From contig JAEWHY010000434.1 of the NCBI GenBank assembly GCA_023387555.1, positions 1-5,379 on the forward strand: 5,379 bases of DNA, given 5' to 3'. Position numbers and translations under genes: made by a program. This DNA comes from Pseudomonadota bacterium. Lineage in GTDB: Bacteria > Pseudomonadota > Alphaproteobacteria > Rhizobiales > Xanthobacteraceae. The notes beneath the pieces were generated by a model. The model was not told the DNA's origin. It made no database searches and was given only the letters and a program-made list of their open reading frames with translations. Shown here in pieces: positions 1 to 5,379 of this stretch (position 1 is the first letter of the stretch; every line of letters starts with the position of its first letter).

Positions 1-1
1 T

Positions 2-760
2 TCCATCATGAGCGTGTCGAAGCCATTCATCTTCGCGCTCGTCTGTCAGGAAATCGGCCACGAGGAAGCCCGCGCCAAACTCGGCGCCAATGCGACGGGC
101 TACGCCTTCAACTCGGTTGCCGGCATCGAGCGCATGCCGGATGGCCGGACCAATCCGATGGTCAATGCCGGCGCGATCGCCACCACCAGTCTGGTGCCCG
201 GCCGCACCGTGGATGAGAAATGGGCCTTCATCCACGATGGTTTGTCACAATTCGCCGGACGCAAGCTTGCGATGAACGAGGAGGTGCTGCGGTCGGCGCA
301 GGAGACGAATTTCCGCAATCGCAGCATTGCGCAATTCCTGCTGAGCGTGAACCGCATCTATTGCGATCCGGTGGAAGCGGTGGATCTCTACACGCGGCAA
401 TGCTCACTGAATGTCAGCGCCAGAGACCTTGCGGTCATGGGCGCGACGCTGGCGGACGGCGGCGTCAATCCTGTCACCAAGGAGCGGGTCGTCGATCCCC
501 CGGTGTGTCATTACGCCCTTGCGGTGATGACGACCGCCGGACTGTACGAAACGTCGGGCGACTGGTTGTACGACATCGGGCTGCCGGGAAAGAGCGGAAT
601 CGGTGGTGGCATCGTCACCGTGTCGCCCGGCAAGGGCGGGCTGGGTACGTTTGCGCCGCCGCTCGACAAGGCGGGCAACAGCGTCAAGGGACAACTTGTC
701 GCAAAATATCTTTCGCAGCGGCTGGGCATGGATCTGTTCGTTTCGAAACCCGAGCTTTGA
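2..760 (+). CDS. glsA: Glutaminase-family amidohydrolase, 5'-truncated by the window edge
   Basis: Family members hydrolyse L-glutamine to glutamate and ammonia in the cytoplasm, using a Ser-Lys pair in a beta-lactamase-like fold. The frame is open from base 2. The ATG at 8 is not the real start, because the catalytic S-x-x-K motif (SVSK, bases 11-22) follows immediately, and this motif lies near residue 65 in roughly 310-residue homologues; about 60 codons are therefore missing. Counting from the ATG at 8, I see the substrate-binding NAGAI (Asn53), the RN pair (Asn104), Tyr128 in DLYTRQCS, Tyr180 in GLYETSG, and the C-terminal GKSGIGGGI segment (195-202). The family and C-terminus are clear. 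Two positions are odd: Met (bases 8-10) precedes the catalytic Ser where Gln is usual, and Ala97 stands where a conserved Glu is expected seven residues before Asn104. Substrate may therefore differ from glutamine. The gene lies 75 bases upstream of the MFS gene on the same strand, so co-transcription is likely. Confidence 0.9.
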   Translation, partial: SIMSVSKPFIFALVCQEIGHEEARAKLGANATGYAFNSVAGIERMPDGRTNPMVNAGAIATTSLVPGRTVDEKWAFIHDGLSQFAGRKLAMNEEVLRSAQETNFRNRSIAQFLLSVNRIYCDPVEAVDLYTRQCSLNVSARDLAVMGATLADGGVNPVTKERVVDPPVCHYALAVMTTAGLYETSGDWLYDIGLPGKSGIGGGIVTVSPGKGGLGTFAPPLDKAGNSVKGQLVAKYLSQRLGMDLFVSKPEL

Positions 761-824
761 TGGCCGCCGGACCTCGTTGTCCGCGCGCAATTGACTAGCG
801 ATCGACCAACCAGAATCCTTCCGG

Positions 825-829
825 GGAGG
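825..829 (+). promoter_or_regulatory. Shine-Dalgarno site that fixes the MFS start
   Basis: GGAGG ends 6 bases before the ATG at 836, an ideal spacing. The frame is open further upstream to a TTG at 791, but that codon has no comparable site, so 836 is preferred. Confidence 0.8.
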
Positions 830-835
830 GGCGCA

Positions 836-2476
836 ATGACCACGATATCGGCTGCGACGCCTGACGCTGAGGTGCGCGAATCATGGGTGCCGATGATCGC
901 CATCGCCCTCGGCCAGATGATCATGTCATTCAATGTCGCCTCGCTGCCCGTGGCGATGAGCGGCATGGTGGAGAGTTTCCGGGTGCCGCCGACAACGGTC
1001 GCGACCGGCATCGTCGCCTATTCGATGCTGGTCGCGGGCTTCGTGATGCTCGGCGCCAAGCTGACCCAGCGTTATGGAGCCCTGAAGGTTTTCCGCGCGG
1101 CGGTGGTCGTGTTCGGCGGCGCGCAGGTGCTAATGACCTTCAGTCCGACCGCTAATATGATGATTGCCGCTCAGGCGCTGAGCGGGGCTGCGGCTGCGGT
1201 CATCGTGCCGTCTCTGGTCGCGCTGATTGCCGAAAATTACAGGGGGCAGCAGCAGGCGACGGCGCTCGGCGCGCTCGGCTCGGCACGGGCCGCGGCGGGC
1301 GTCCTGGCCTTCGTGATCGGCGGCATTCTCGGCACTTATATCGGCTGGCGCCCGGCGTTCGGCATCCTGATCGCCGTGTCCGCGCTGGTGTTCGTCCTCA
1401 GTTTCCGCCTCAAGCCGGACCAGGGTCGCCCCGAGGTCCAGATCGATTTCGTCGGCGTCCTGTTCGCAGCGGCGGCGATCATTTTGATCAGCTTCGGCTT
1501 CAACAACCTGAACCGCTGGGGCCTCACTCTCGCGACGCCGAACGCGCCTTTCAGCATCGCCGGCGCGTCGCCTGCGCCGATCTTCATCCTTGTCGGCATC
1601 ATGCTGGGCTATGTCTTCATGCGGTGGACCCACCGCATTCAAGAGGCCGGAAAGACGCCGCTGCTGGCCCTGCAGGTCCTCGATTCACCGAAGGAGCGGG
1701 CCGCGGTTTACTGCATGTTCGCGGTGGTCGCGCTCGAAGCGATGCTGAATTTCTCGGTGCCGCTCTATATCCAGATCGTGCAGGGCCGGTCCCCGATCGC
1801 GACCGCAATCGCGATGATGCCGTTCAATCTGACCGTGTTCTTCGCGGCCATGCTGATCGTGCGCTTCTACGACCGTTTTACGCCGCGCCAGATCGGCCGA
1901 GGTGGCTTCATCCTGTGCACGATCGCGCTGCTGTGGCTCGCCTATGTGGTGCGCAACGACTGGAGCGCGGGGCCGGTGCTGATCGGGCTTGTGGTGTTCG
2001 GCATCGGGCAGGGTGCGCTGGTGACGCTGCTGTTCAACGTGCTGGTCACGGCCTCTCCCAAGGAACTGGCGGGCGATGTCGGTTCGCTGCGCGGCACCAC
2101 CAACAATCTCGCGGCGGCGGTCGGAACGGCGGTCGCCGGCGCGTTGCTGGTCGGTCTCCTGAGTGCGATCGCTCTGTCCGCGATTAACGCCGCGCCGAAG
2201 CTCACGCCGGAACTGCAGGCGCAGGTCAATCTCGACAGCATCAACTTCGTCAGCAACGACCGGCTGCAGGAGATCTTGTCCCGGACCAATGCTTCGCCGG
2301 CCCAGGTGGCAGCGGCGATGCGGGTTAACACCGAGTCGCGCCTGCTTGCGCTGAAGCTCGGGCTGCTGGTGATGGCGGCACTGGCCTTCCTTGCGATCAT
2401 TCCGGCCGGGTCGCTGCCGGGCTATCAGCCGGGGGAAATTCCGGATCCGTCAAAACAGGCCCCGCGCAAGACGTAA
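836..2476 (+). CDS. MFS transporter, DHA2-like, 14 transmembrane helices
   Basis: Predicted inner-membrane secondary transporter of 546 residues. By eye I count 14 hydrophobic segments, at about 18-40, 53-73, 85-103, 106-132, 145-165, 172-190, 203-221, 247-264, 287-306, 320-343, 355-371, 379-401, 421-447 and 505-523, the topology of the DHA2 group. A degenerate motif A (GAKLTQRYGALKVFR, 73-87) lies between helices 2 and 3. A hydrophilic stretch of about 55 residues (449-504) separates the last two helices, as in other DHA2 proteins. The usual TM1 Asp is absent (the ASLP at 35-38 has no acidic residue before it), and motif C in helix 5 reads AFVIGG (158-163) where GPxxGG is typical. DHA2 members are mostly proton-coupled exporters, but these changes leave substrate and direction open. 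A short hairpin (CGGAC/GTCCG, 768-783) without a T-run lies upstream and probably does not stop transcription from the glutaminase gene. Confidence 0.85.
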   Translation: MTTISAATPDAEVRESWVPMIAIALGQMIMSFNVASLPVAMSGMVESFRVPPTTVATGIVAYSMLVAGFVMLGAKLTQRYGALKVFRAAVVVFGGAQVLMTFSPTANMMIAAQALSGAAAAVIVPSLVALIAENYRGQQQATALGALGSARAAAGVLAFVIGGILGTYIGWRPAFGILIAVSALVFVLSFRLKPDQGRPEVQIDFVGVLFAAAAIILISFGFNNLNRWGLTLATPNAPFSIAGASPAPIFILVGIMLGYVFMRWTHRIQEAGKTPLLALQVLDSPKERAAVYCMFAVVALEAMLNFSVPLYIQIVQGRSPIATAIAMMPFNLTVFFAAMLIVRFYDRFTPRQIGRGGFILCTIALLWLAYVVRNDWSAGPVLIGLVVFGIGQGALVTLLFNVLVTASPKELAGDVGSLRGTTNNLAAAVGTAVAGALLVGLLSAIALSAINAAPKLTPELQAQVNLDSINFVSNDRLQEILSRTNASPAQVAAAMRVNTESRLLALKLGLLVMAALAFLAIIPAGSLPGYQPGEIPDPSKQAPRKT

Positions 2477-2498
2477 TCGGGACCGGTCACCACTGATA

Positions 2499-2518
2499 CG
2501 GCGCAAAGGTTCGCGCCG
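2499..2518. terminator. Possible bidirectional terminator hairpin between convergent genes
   Basis: A perfect 6-bp stem (CGGCGC with GCGCCG) encloses an 8-base loop. It lies in the 44-base gap between the MFS stop codon (2476) and the permease stop codon (2521), so it could serve both convergent transcripts. Neither side has a T-run, so intrinsic termination would be weak. An 8-bp palindrome, GACCGGTC (2481-2488), lies beside it. Confidence 0.35.
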
Positions 2519-2520
2519 CA

Positions 2521-3975
2521 TCAGAATGATCCGAATGCAGACCCGAGCACGATCACCGCGGCGAGTGCGATCAGCGCGCCGACGATCGCGGCCATGACGA
2601 TGTCGAAATAGCTTTCGCGGTGGGTGCAGCCGCAGACCGCGAGCAGTGTCACCACCGCGCCGTTATGCGGCAGTGAGTCCAGCGTACCGGCGCCGATGAC
2701 CGCTACCCGATGCATGAGCTCCGGGCTAAGGCCGGTTTTGGCGGCGATCTCCATGTAGCTGGGGCCAAGCGCCTCGAGCGCGATGGTGAGGCCGCCGGAA
2801 GCCGAGCCGGTGAGTGCGGCGAGGATGTTGGTCGCGATCGCAAGCGAGACCAGCGGCCCGCCTTCGATTCCCAGCACCCAGTCCCGAACTACGGCGAAAG
2901 CGGGCAGGGATGCGACGACGGCGCCGAAGCCGACGAGGCTCGCCACCGACACGATCGGGAGCACGGATGCGTTGGCGCCCGCGGTCATCGTCGCCCGCAG
3001 CGCCGGCACGCTGCGGAAATTGATCGCGATGACCGTGACGATGGCGGCAAGCAGCGCCACCATGACCGACCAGAGGCCGCCCACCGCCGACAAACTCGTC
3101 CCGCCCCATTGCGGCTCGGCGAGGAAAGCGACATCCATCCGCGGCAGGATCAGGAAGGACATTGCGAGGTTGACCGCGACCACGACAAGAATCGGCAAGG
3201 CCGCCAGCCCGATCGGCGGAACGCGCGGCGTTTCGGCGCTCCGGTGGATTTCGGCCGGGTCGAATTCGCGCGCGGTGGTGGCGCGCTCGCGCACAATGGG
3301 GTCGTCCGCCGCTGTATCTGCGGCGTCGCCGGCGATCGGGCCAAAGCCTTCACCCGCGGCCCGCGCCTTTGCTTCCGCGCGCTGCAGCCACCACACCCCG
3401 AAGCCCAGCATGATCAGTGACGCGATGATGCCGAGGCCCGGCGCCGCGAAGGGCGTGGTGCCGAAGAACGGCATCGGAATGGCATTCTGGATGGCCGGCG
3501 TTCCGGGCATCGCGGACATGGTGAAGGTCGAGGTGCCGAGCATGATCGCGGCCGGCATCAGGCGGCGCGGCACGCCCGCCTGGCTGAACAGGGCCATGCC
3601 CATCGGGGCGATGACGAAGAAGGCGACGAACAGGCTGACGCCGCCGTAAGTCACGATCGCGCCGGCGAGTACCACCGCAAGGATCGCCCGCTGCGCCCCG
3701 AGCCTCGTCACCATGTAATTGGCAATGGAGGTGACCGATCCGGAATCCTCCATCAGCTTTCCGAACAATGCGCCGAGCAGGAACAGCGGGAAAAACTGGG
3801 CGATGAAGCCCGCCGCATTGCTCATGAAGGTCTGCGTCCAGCTCGCGAGCAGCGGATAGCCCGCGAAGGCGGCCGCGATCAGCGCGGCGATCGGCGCCAG
3901 AACCAGGATGCTCGATCCGCGATACGCAAAGTAGATGAGGCCGGCGAGGCCGATCAGGATGCCGAGGAGACCCAT
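2521..3975 (-). CDS. GntP-family permease (organic/hydroxy acid transporter)
   Basis: Integral inner-membrane protein of 484 residues. The GntP family contains proton symporters for gluconate and other small hydroxy acids. The two halves are hydrophobic and flank a charged, Ala-rich cytoplasmic-type linker (about 198-252). The N-terminal half has a conserved-looking loop GTSTFTMSAMPGTP (147-160); the C-terminal half has LTGSASGGLT (388-397) followed by TLDSLPHNGAVVTLL (431-445), the signature I associate with this family. Length is normal. The ATG at 3975 lies 3 bases beyond the stop codon of the patatin gene, so translation is probably coupled; a GGAG at 3988-3991 is 12 bases upstream, rather far. 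The substrate is not determined by sequence. In Pseudomonas aeruginosa a related permease gene adjoins 3-hydroxybutyrate dehydrogenase, so 3-hydroxybutyrate is my leading guess, but no dehydrogenase gene is seen here. Confidence 0.82.
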   Translation of the reverse strand: MGLLGILIGLAGLIYFAYRGSSILVLAPIAALIAAAFAGYPLLASWTQTFMSNAAGFIAQFFPLFLLGALFGKLMEDSGSVTSIANYMVTRLGAQRAILAVVLAGAIVTYGGVSLFVAFFVIAPMGMALFSQAGVPRRLMPAAIMLGTSTFTMSAMPGTPAIQNAIPMPFFGTTPFAAPGLGIIASLIMLGFGVWWLQRAEAKARAAGEGFGPIAGDAADTAADDPIVRERATTAREFDPAEIHRSAETPRVPPIGLAALPILVVVAVNLAMSFLILPRMDVAFLAEPQWGGTSLSAVGGLWSVMVALLAAIVTVIAINFRSVPALRATMTAGANASVLPIVSVASLVGFGAVVASLPAFAVVRDWVLGIEGGPLVSLAIATNILAALTGSASGGLTIALEALGPSYMEIAAKTGLSPELMHRVAVIGAGTLDSLPHNGAVVTLLAVCGCTHRESYFDIVMAAIVGALIALAAVIVLGSAFGSF

Positions 3976-3978
3976 GAT

Positions 3979-5040
3979 TCACTGCATCTCCGTCAGCAAT
4001 TGATCGATGTCGAGCGTGGACCGCTTGCCGATGTCATTGGCATGCTCGGCGAGGAAAGCCTCGCCGGCCTTGCGGCCCTCGGCATGAAGCATGCTGATGA
4101 ATTCCCACTCGGCGTTCAGCTTGGAGGACGCGCCGAGCTTGTTCGTGACGTTGTTGCGGACCATGTGAACGCGCATCCGGCCCCAGGCCGCGCCTTCGCC
4201 GGTCTGGACATCGGCGACCTTGCGCAGCAGCGCCATCATCTTCAATTCCTTGATGAGCACCGCATTGAACGAGATTTCGTTCAGGCGATTGAGGATGTCG
4301 TGCGCGGTTTTCGGCGTGCCGGGCCGCTCGACCGGATTGATCGGAATCAGAATGGTATCGTCGGAGGTGAGCTCGTTGACCAGCGGCGCCATCGTCGGGT
4401 TGCCGGAATAGCCGCCGTCCCAATAGGCTTCGCCGTCGATCTCCACCGCCTGGAAGATGGTCGGCAGCGCCGCCGAGGCCATCAGTACCTCCGGCGTAAT
4501 GTCGGCGTTGCGGAAGATGCGCGGCCGTCCGGTGCGCACATTGGTCGCGGTGATGAAGATCTTGATCGGCGAGTTGCGCAGCCGTTCGAAATCGATCTGG
4601 TCGGCCAGGATCGGCGCCAGTGCATTGTGCCCGCGCGGGTTGAGGTCGTAAGGCGAATACAGCCGCGACATGATGTCCATGAAAACGAACATCGGCGAGT
4701 GATCGAGCGACCAGCGGCCGAGGAGCCGGTCGACCGGACCGCGCTGGAACGGGCTGAAGCGCGCCGACTTGGCCACCTGACGCCAATAGGTGTCGAGCGC
4801 CTTGCGCGCGCCTTCGGCGCCTCCGGCGGCAAAGCCGTCGGCTAGCAGGGCGGAATTCATCGCACCGGCCGAGGTGCCGGAGACGCCTTCGATTTTCAGC
4901 CAGGGCTCTTCGAGCAGCCGGTCGAGCACGCCCCAGGCGAAGGCGCCATGCGAGCCGCCGCCCTGCAAGGCGAGGTCGATCAGCACGGGCTCGCGAGCCG
5001 GAGCGGATGCGGGAGATGCGGGATTGTTATTCATTGTCAT
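3979..5040 (-). CDS. Patatin-like phospholipase / acyl hydrolase
   Basis: Predicted serine lipid acyl hydrolase of 353 residues with a Ser-Asp catalytic dyad. Visible motifs are the oxyanion-hole loop GGGSHG (27-32), the nucleophile elbow GTSAG (55-59, Ser57) and the DGG motif (208-210, Asp208), in the family order and spacing. The first 16 residues are Asn/Pro/Ala-rich and not a signal peptide, so the enzyme is probably cytoplasmic or peripheral to the inner membrane. After the patatin domain, residues about 245-353 form a charged, probably helical tail that I do not recognise. Patatin-like proteins act on phospholipids or other acyl esters; the natural substrate here is unknown. It is the first gene of an operon with the GntP permease. 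A second in-frame ATG at 5034 is a credible alternative start, since the G-rich run at 5044-5049 would then lie 9 bases upstream, against 3 bases for 5040. Confidence 0.88.
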   Translation of the reverse strand: MTMNNNPASPASAPAREPVLIDLALQGGGSHGAFAWGVLDRLLEEPWLKIEGVSGTSAGAMNSALLADGFAAGGAEGARKALDTYWRQVAKSARFSPFQRGPVDRLLGRWSLDHSPMFVFMDIMSRLYSPYDLNPRGHNALAPILADQIDFERLRNSPIKIFITATNVRTGRPRIFRNADITPEVLMASAALPTIFQAVEIDGEAYWDGGYSGNPTMAPLVNELTSDDTILIPINPVERPGTPKTAHDILNRLNEISFNAVLIKELKMMALLRKVADVQTGEGAAWGRMRVHMVRNNVTNKLGASSKLNAEWEFISMLHAEGRKAGEAFLAEHANDIGKRSTLDIDQLLTEMQ

Positions 5041-5052
5041 CGGCCCCCCGGC

Positions 5053-5058
5053 CTTATG
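5053..5058 (-). promoter_or_regulatory. Candidate -10 element of the patatin-permease operon
   Basis: On the minus strand this reads CATAAG, matching TATAAT at four positions. It starts 20 bases beyond the FixK-type box, close to class II activator spacing, and I see no good -35 hexamer, which suits an activator-dependent promoter. Transcription would begin near 5046, giving a very short leader. That short leader is a weakness, or an argument for the ATG at 5034. Confidence 0.3.
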
Positions 5059-5078
5059 CCATGCTGAGAGTAAAACGT

Positions 5079-5092
5079 TTGAGACGGATCAA
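5079..5092. promoter_or_regulatory. FixK2/FNR-type operator
   Basis: The 14-mer TTGAGACGGATCAA fully matches the FixK2 consensus TTG(A/C)-N6-(T/G)CAA and matches 9 of the 10 defined bases of the FNR box TTGAT-N4-ATCAA. Its centre (5085.5) lies about 39.5 bases upstream of the start point predicted from the -10 at 5053-5058, near the roughly -40.5 position where such regulators activate. It was the only match I found by eye in the window. Control by a low-oxygen regulator is inferred, not shown. Confidence 0.45.
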
Positions 5093-5222
5093 GAAGCGCC
5101 ATGCAATTGCCGCGTCCGCGCTCGCGCCAGCATTGCCGCAAGCGGCGCGTAGCACTAGCGGTGCATTTCATGCGGCGGTAGTCACGATCAGGTGTCTGCA
5201 AGTTTAATCGCATAACCTTGGT

Positions 5223-5232
5223 GAATCGATTC
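5223..5232. repeat. 10-bp palindrome made of two abutting GANTC sites
   Basis: GAATCGATTC is a perfect palindrome consisting of GAATC and GATTC back to back. GANTC is the target of the cell-cycle DNA methyltransferase CcrM in many alphaproteobacteria, and such sites in intergenic DNA can affect transcription. It could equally be an operator for an unrelated dimeric regulator, or chance. Confidence 0.3.
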
Positions 5233-5335
5233 GCCGCGTGCTTGCGCGCGTTCGTCCCCAAGGCGCGAATATCGCGAGTGTCGCCTTGCACCTTTACGAT
5301 CAGTGGCGGCAATGGAATACAGCAGCGGTGGTGGC

Positions 5336-5340
5336 GGAGG
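5336..5340 (+). promoter_or_regulatory. Shine-Dalgarno site for the gene starting at 5347
   Basis: GGAGG ends 6 bases before the ATG at 5347, the same arrangement as for the MFS gene. This site is the main reason for calling a start so close to the window edge. Confidence 0.6.
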
Positions 5341-5346
5341 ATTGGA

Positions 5347-5379
5347 ATGCTCACGGCAATTCGCGGCCCCGTTCTGACC
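5347..5379 (+). CDS. Start of a gene cut by the window edge, possibly an amidohydrolase such as guanine deaminase
   Basis: Only 11 codons are visible, reading MLTAIRGPVLT. The ATG has an ideally placed GGAGG, and the gene would be divergent from the patatin operon across a typical control region. The residues resemble the first beta strand of amidohydrolase-superfamily enzymes, and remind me of guanine deaminases, which often begin with a TAIRG-x-hydrophobic-hydrophobic-T pattern. Guanine deaminase converts guanine to xanthine and ammonia in purine salvage or catabolism. The fragment is far too short to prove this: the start is fairly convincing, the identity is a guess. Confidence 0.45.
   Translation, partial: MLTAIRGPVLT

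Larger units (their letters stand above)
5041..5346. other. Divergent intergenic control region
   Basis: This stretch of 306 bases lies between the patatin gene (leftward) and the gene starting at 5347 (rightward). An open frame of 105 codons crosses it on the minus strand, but its product is Arg/Cys-rich, low in recognisable structure and lacks a convincing ribosome site, so I treat the region as non-coding. It holds a FixK-type box, a candidate -10, a double GANTC palindrome, and smaller inverted repeats such as GCCGC/GCGGC (5135-5146) and GCAT-TTC-ATGC (5163-5173). For the rightward gene, TTTACG (5293-5298) and AATACA (5316-5321), 17 bases apart, form a weak promoter candidate. Confidence 0.6.

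Noticed and set aside
8..10. ATG at 8 as the true glutaminase start
   Set aside because: It would begin the protein at the catalytic Ser motif and omit about 60 residues of the fold; the frame stays open to the window edge.
768..783. CGGAC/GTCCG hairpin as a terminator between glutaminase and MFS genes
   Set aside because: The stem has only five base pairs and no T-run follows, so a real stop between the two genes is not supported.
791..819. TTGACT-N17-AATCCT as a promoter for the MFS gene
   Set aside because: The -35 looks good but the -10 matches only three of six bases, and transcription would start near 826 within the Shine-Dalgarno site, which would spoil it.
791..835. TTG at 791 as the MFS start
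   Set aside because: No suitable ribosome site precedes it, while GGAGG with 6-base spacing precedes the ATG at 836.
1130..1642. Open frame (170 codons) on the - strand inside the MFS gene
   Set aside because: The product is almost entirely Arg, Asp, Glu and Ala, the antisense image of hydrophobic helices, and has no ribosome site.
2783..3649. Open frame (288 codons) on the + strand opposite the GntP permease
   Set aside because: Low-complexity Ala/Arg/Thr/Pro product fully inside a convincing membrane transporter gene; a GC-rich shadow.
4000..4845. Long open frame (281 codons) on the + strand opposite the patatin gene
   Set aside because: The opposite strand encodes a clear patatin with all catalytic motifs. 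The antisense product is Arg/His/Asp-rich with no recognisable domain, typical of GC-rich shadow frames.
5037..5354. 105-codon frame on the - strand covering the intergenic region
   Set aside because: Composition is Arg/Cys-rich with no recognisable motif, it overlaps the starts of genes on both sides, and the region carries control signals.

Overview
This window looks like a piece of chromosome from a GC-rich alphaproteobacterium, most likely of the Bradyrhizobium/Rhodopseudomonas group. That assignment rests on codon choice, on the style of the encoded proteins, and on a candidate FixK/FNR-type operator; no taxonomic marker gene is present. Coding is dense, and I see no RNA gene, insertion sequence, phage gene or CRISPR array.

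Left part, + strand (1-2476). The window opens inside a glutaminase-family gene (serine-dependent glutaminase fold). Its first roughly 60 codons lie outside, and the first visible codons hold the catalytic S-x-x-K motif. After 75 bases comes a 14-helix MFS transporter of the DHA2 type, with a strong Shine-Dalgarno sequence fixing its start at 836. The two are probably co-transcribed. Both are atypical: the glutaminase appears to lack two residues that contact glutamine in characterised enzymes, and the transporter lacks the usual DHA2 TM1 Asp and the Gly-Pro of motif C.

Middle, - strand (2521-5040). A 44-base gap with a small symmetric hairpin separates the MFS gene from a convergent two-gene operon. 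In transcription order this is a patatin-like phospholipase/acyl hydrolase and a GntP-family permease, with only 3 bases between the stop of the first and the start of the second. In other bacteria GntP-type permeases of this kind sit beside 3-hydroxybutyrate dehydrogenase, so a role in turnover and transport of hydroxybutyrate or a related small acid is a reasonable guess.

Right part (5041-5379). A 306-base divergent control region carries a full match to the FixK2-type consensus TTG(A/C)-N6-(T/G)CAA, placed at about the class II activator distance from a plausible -10 for the patatin operon. It also holds a 10-bp palindrome made of two abutting GANTC sites. At the very edge, a perfectly spaced Shine-Dalgarno precedes an ATG at 5347 whose 11 visible codons resemble the start of an amidohydrolase such as guanine deaminase. 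If that is right, the left and right edges both carry deaminating, nitrogen-releasing enzymes.

No clearly new system is visible. The most informative leads are the altered glutaminase pocket next to an atypical transporter, and the possible oxygen-responsive control of the patatin/GntP operon.
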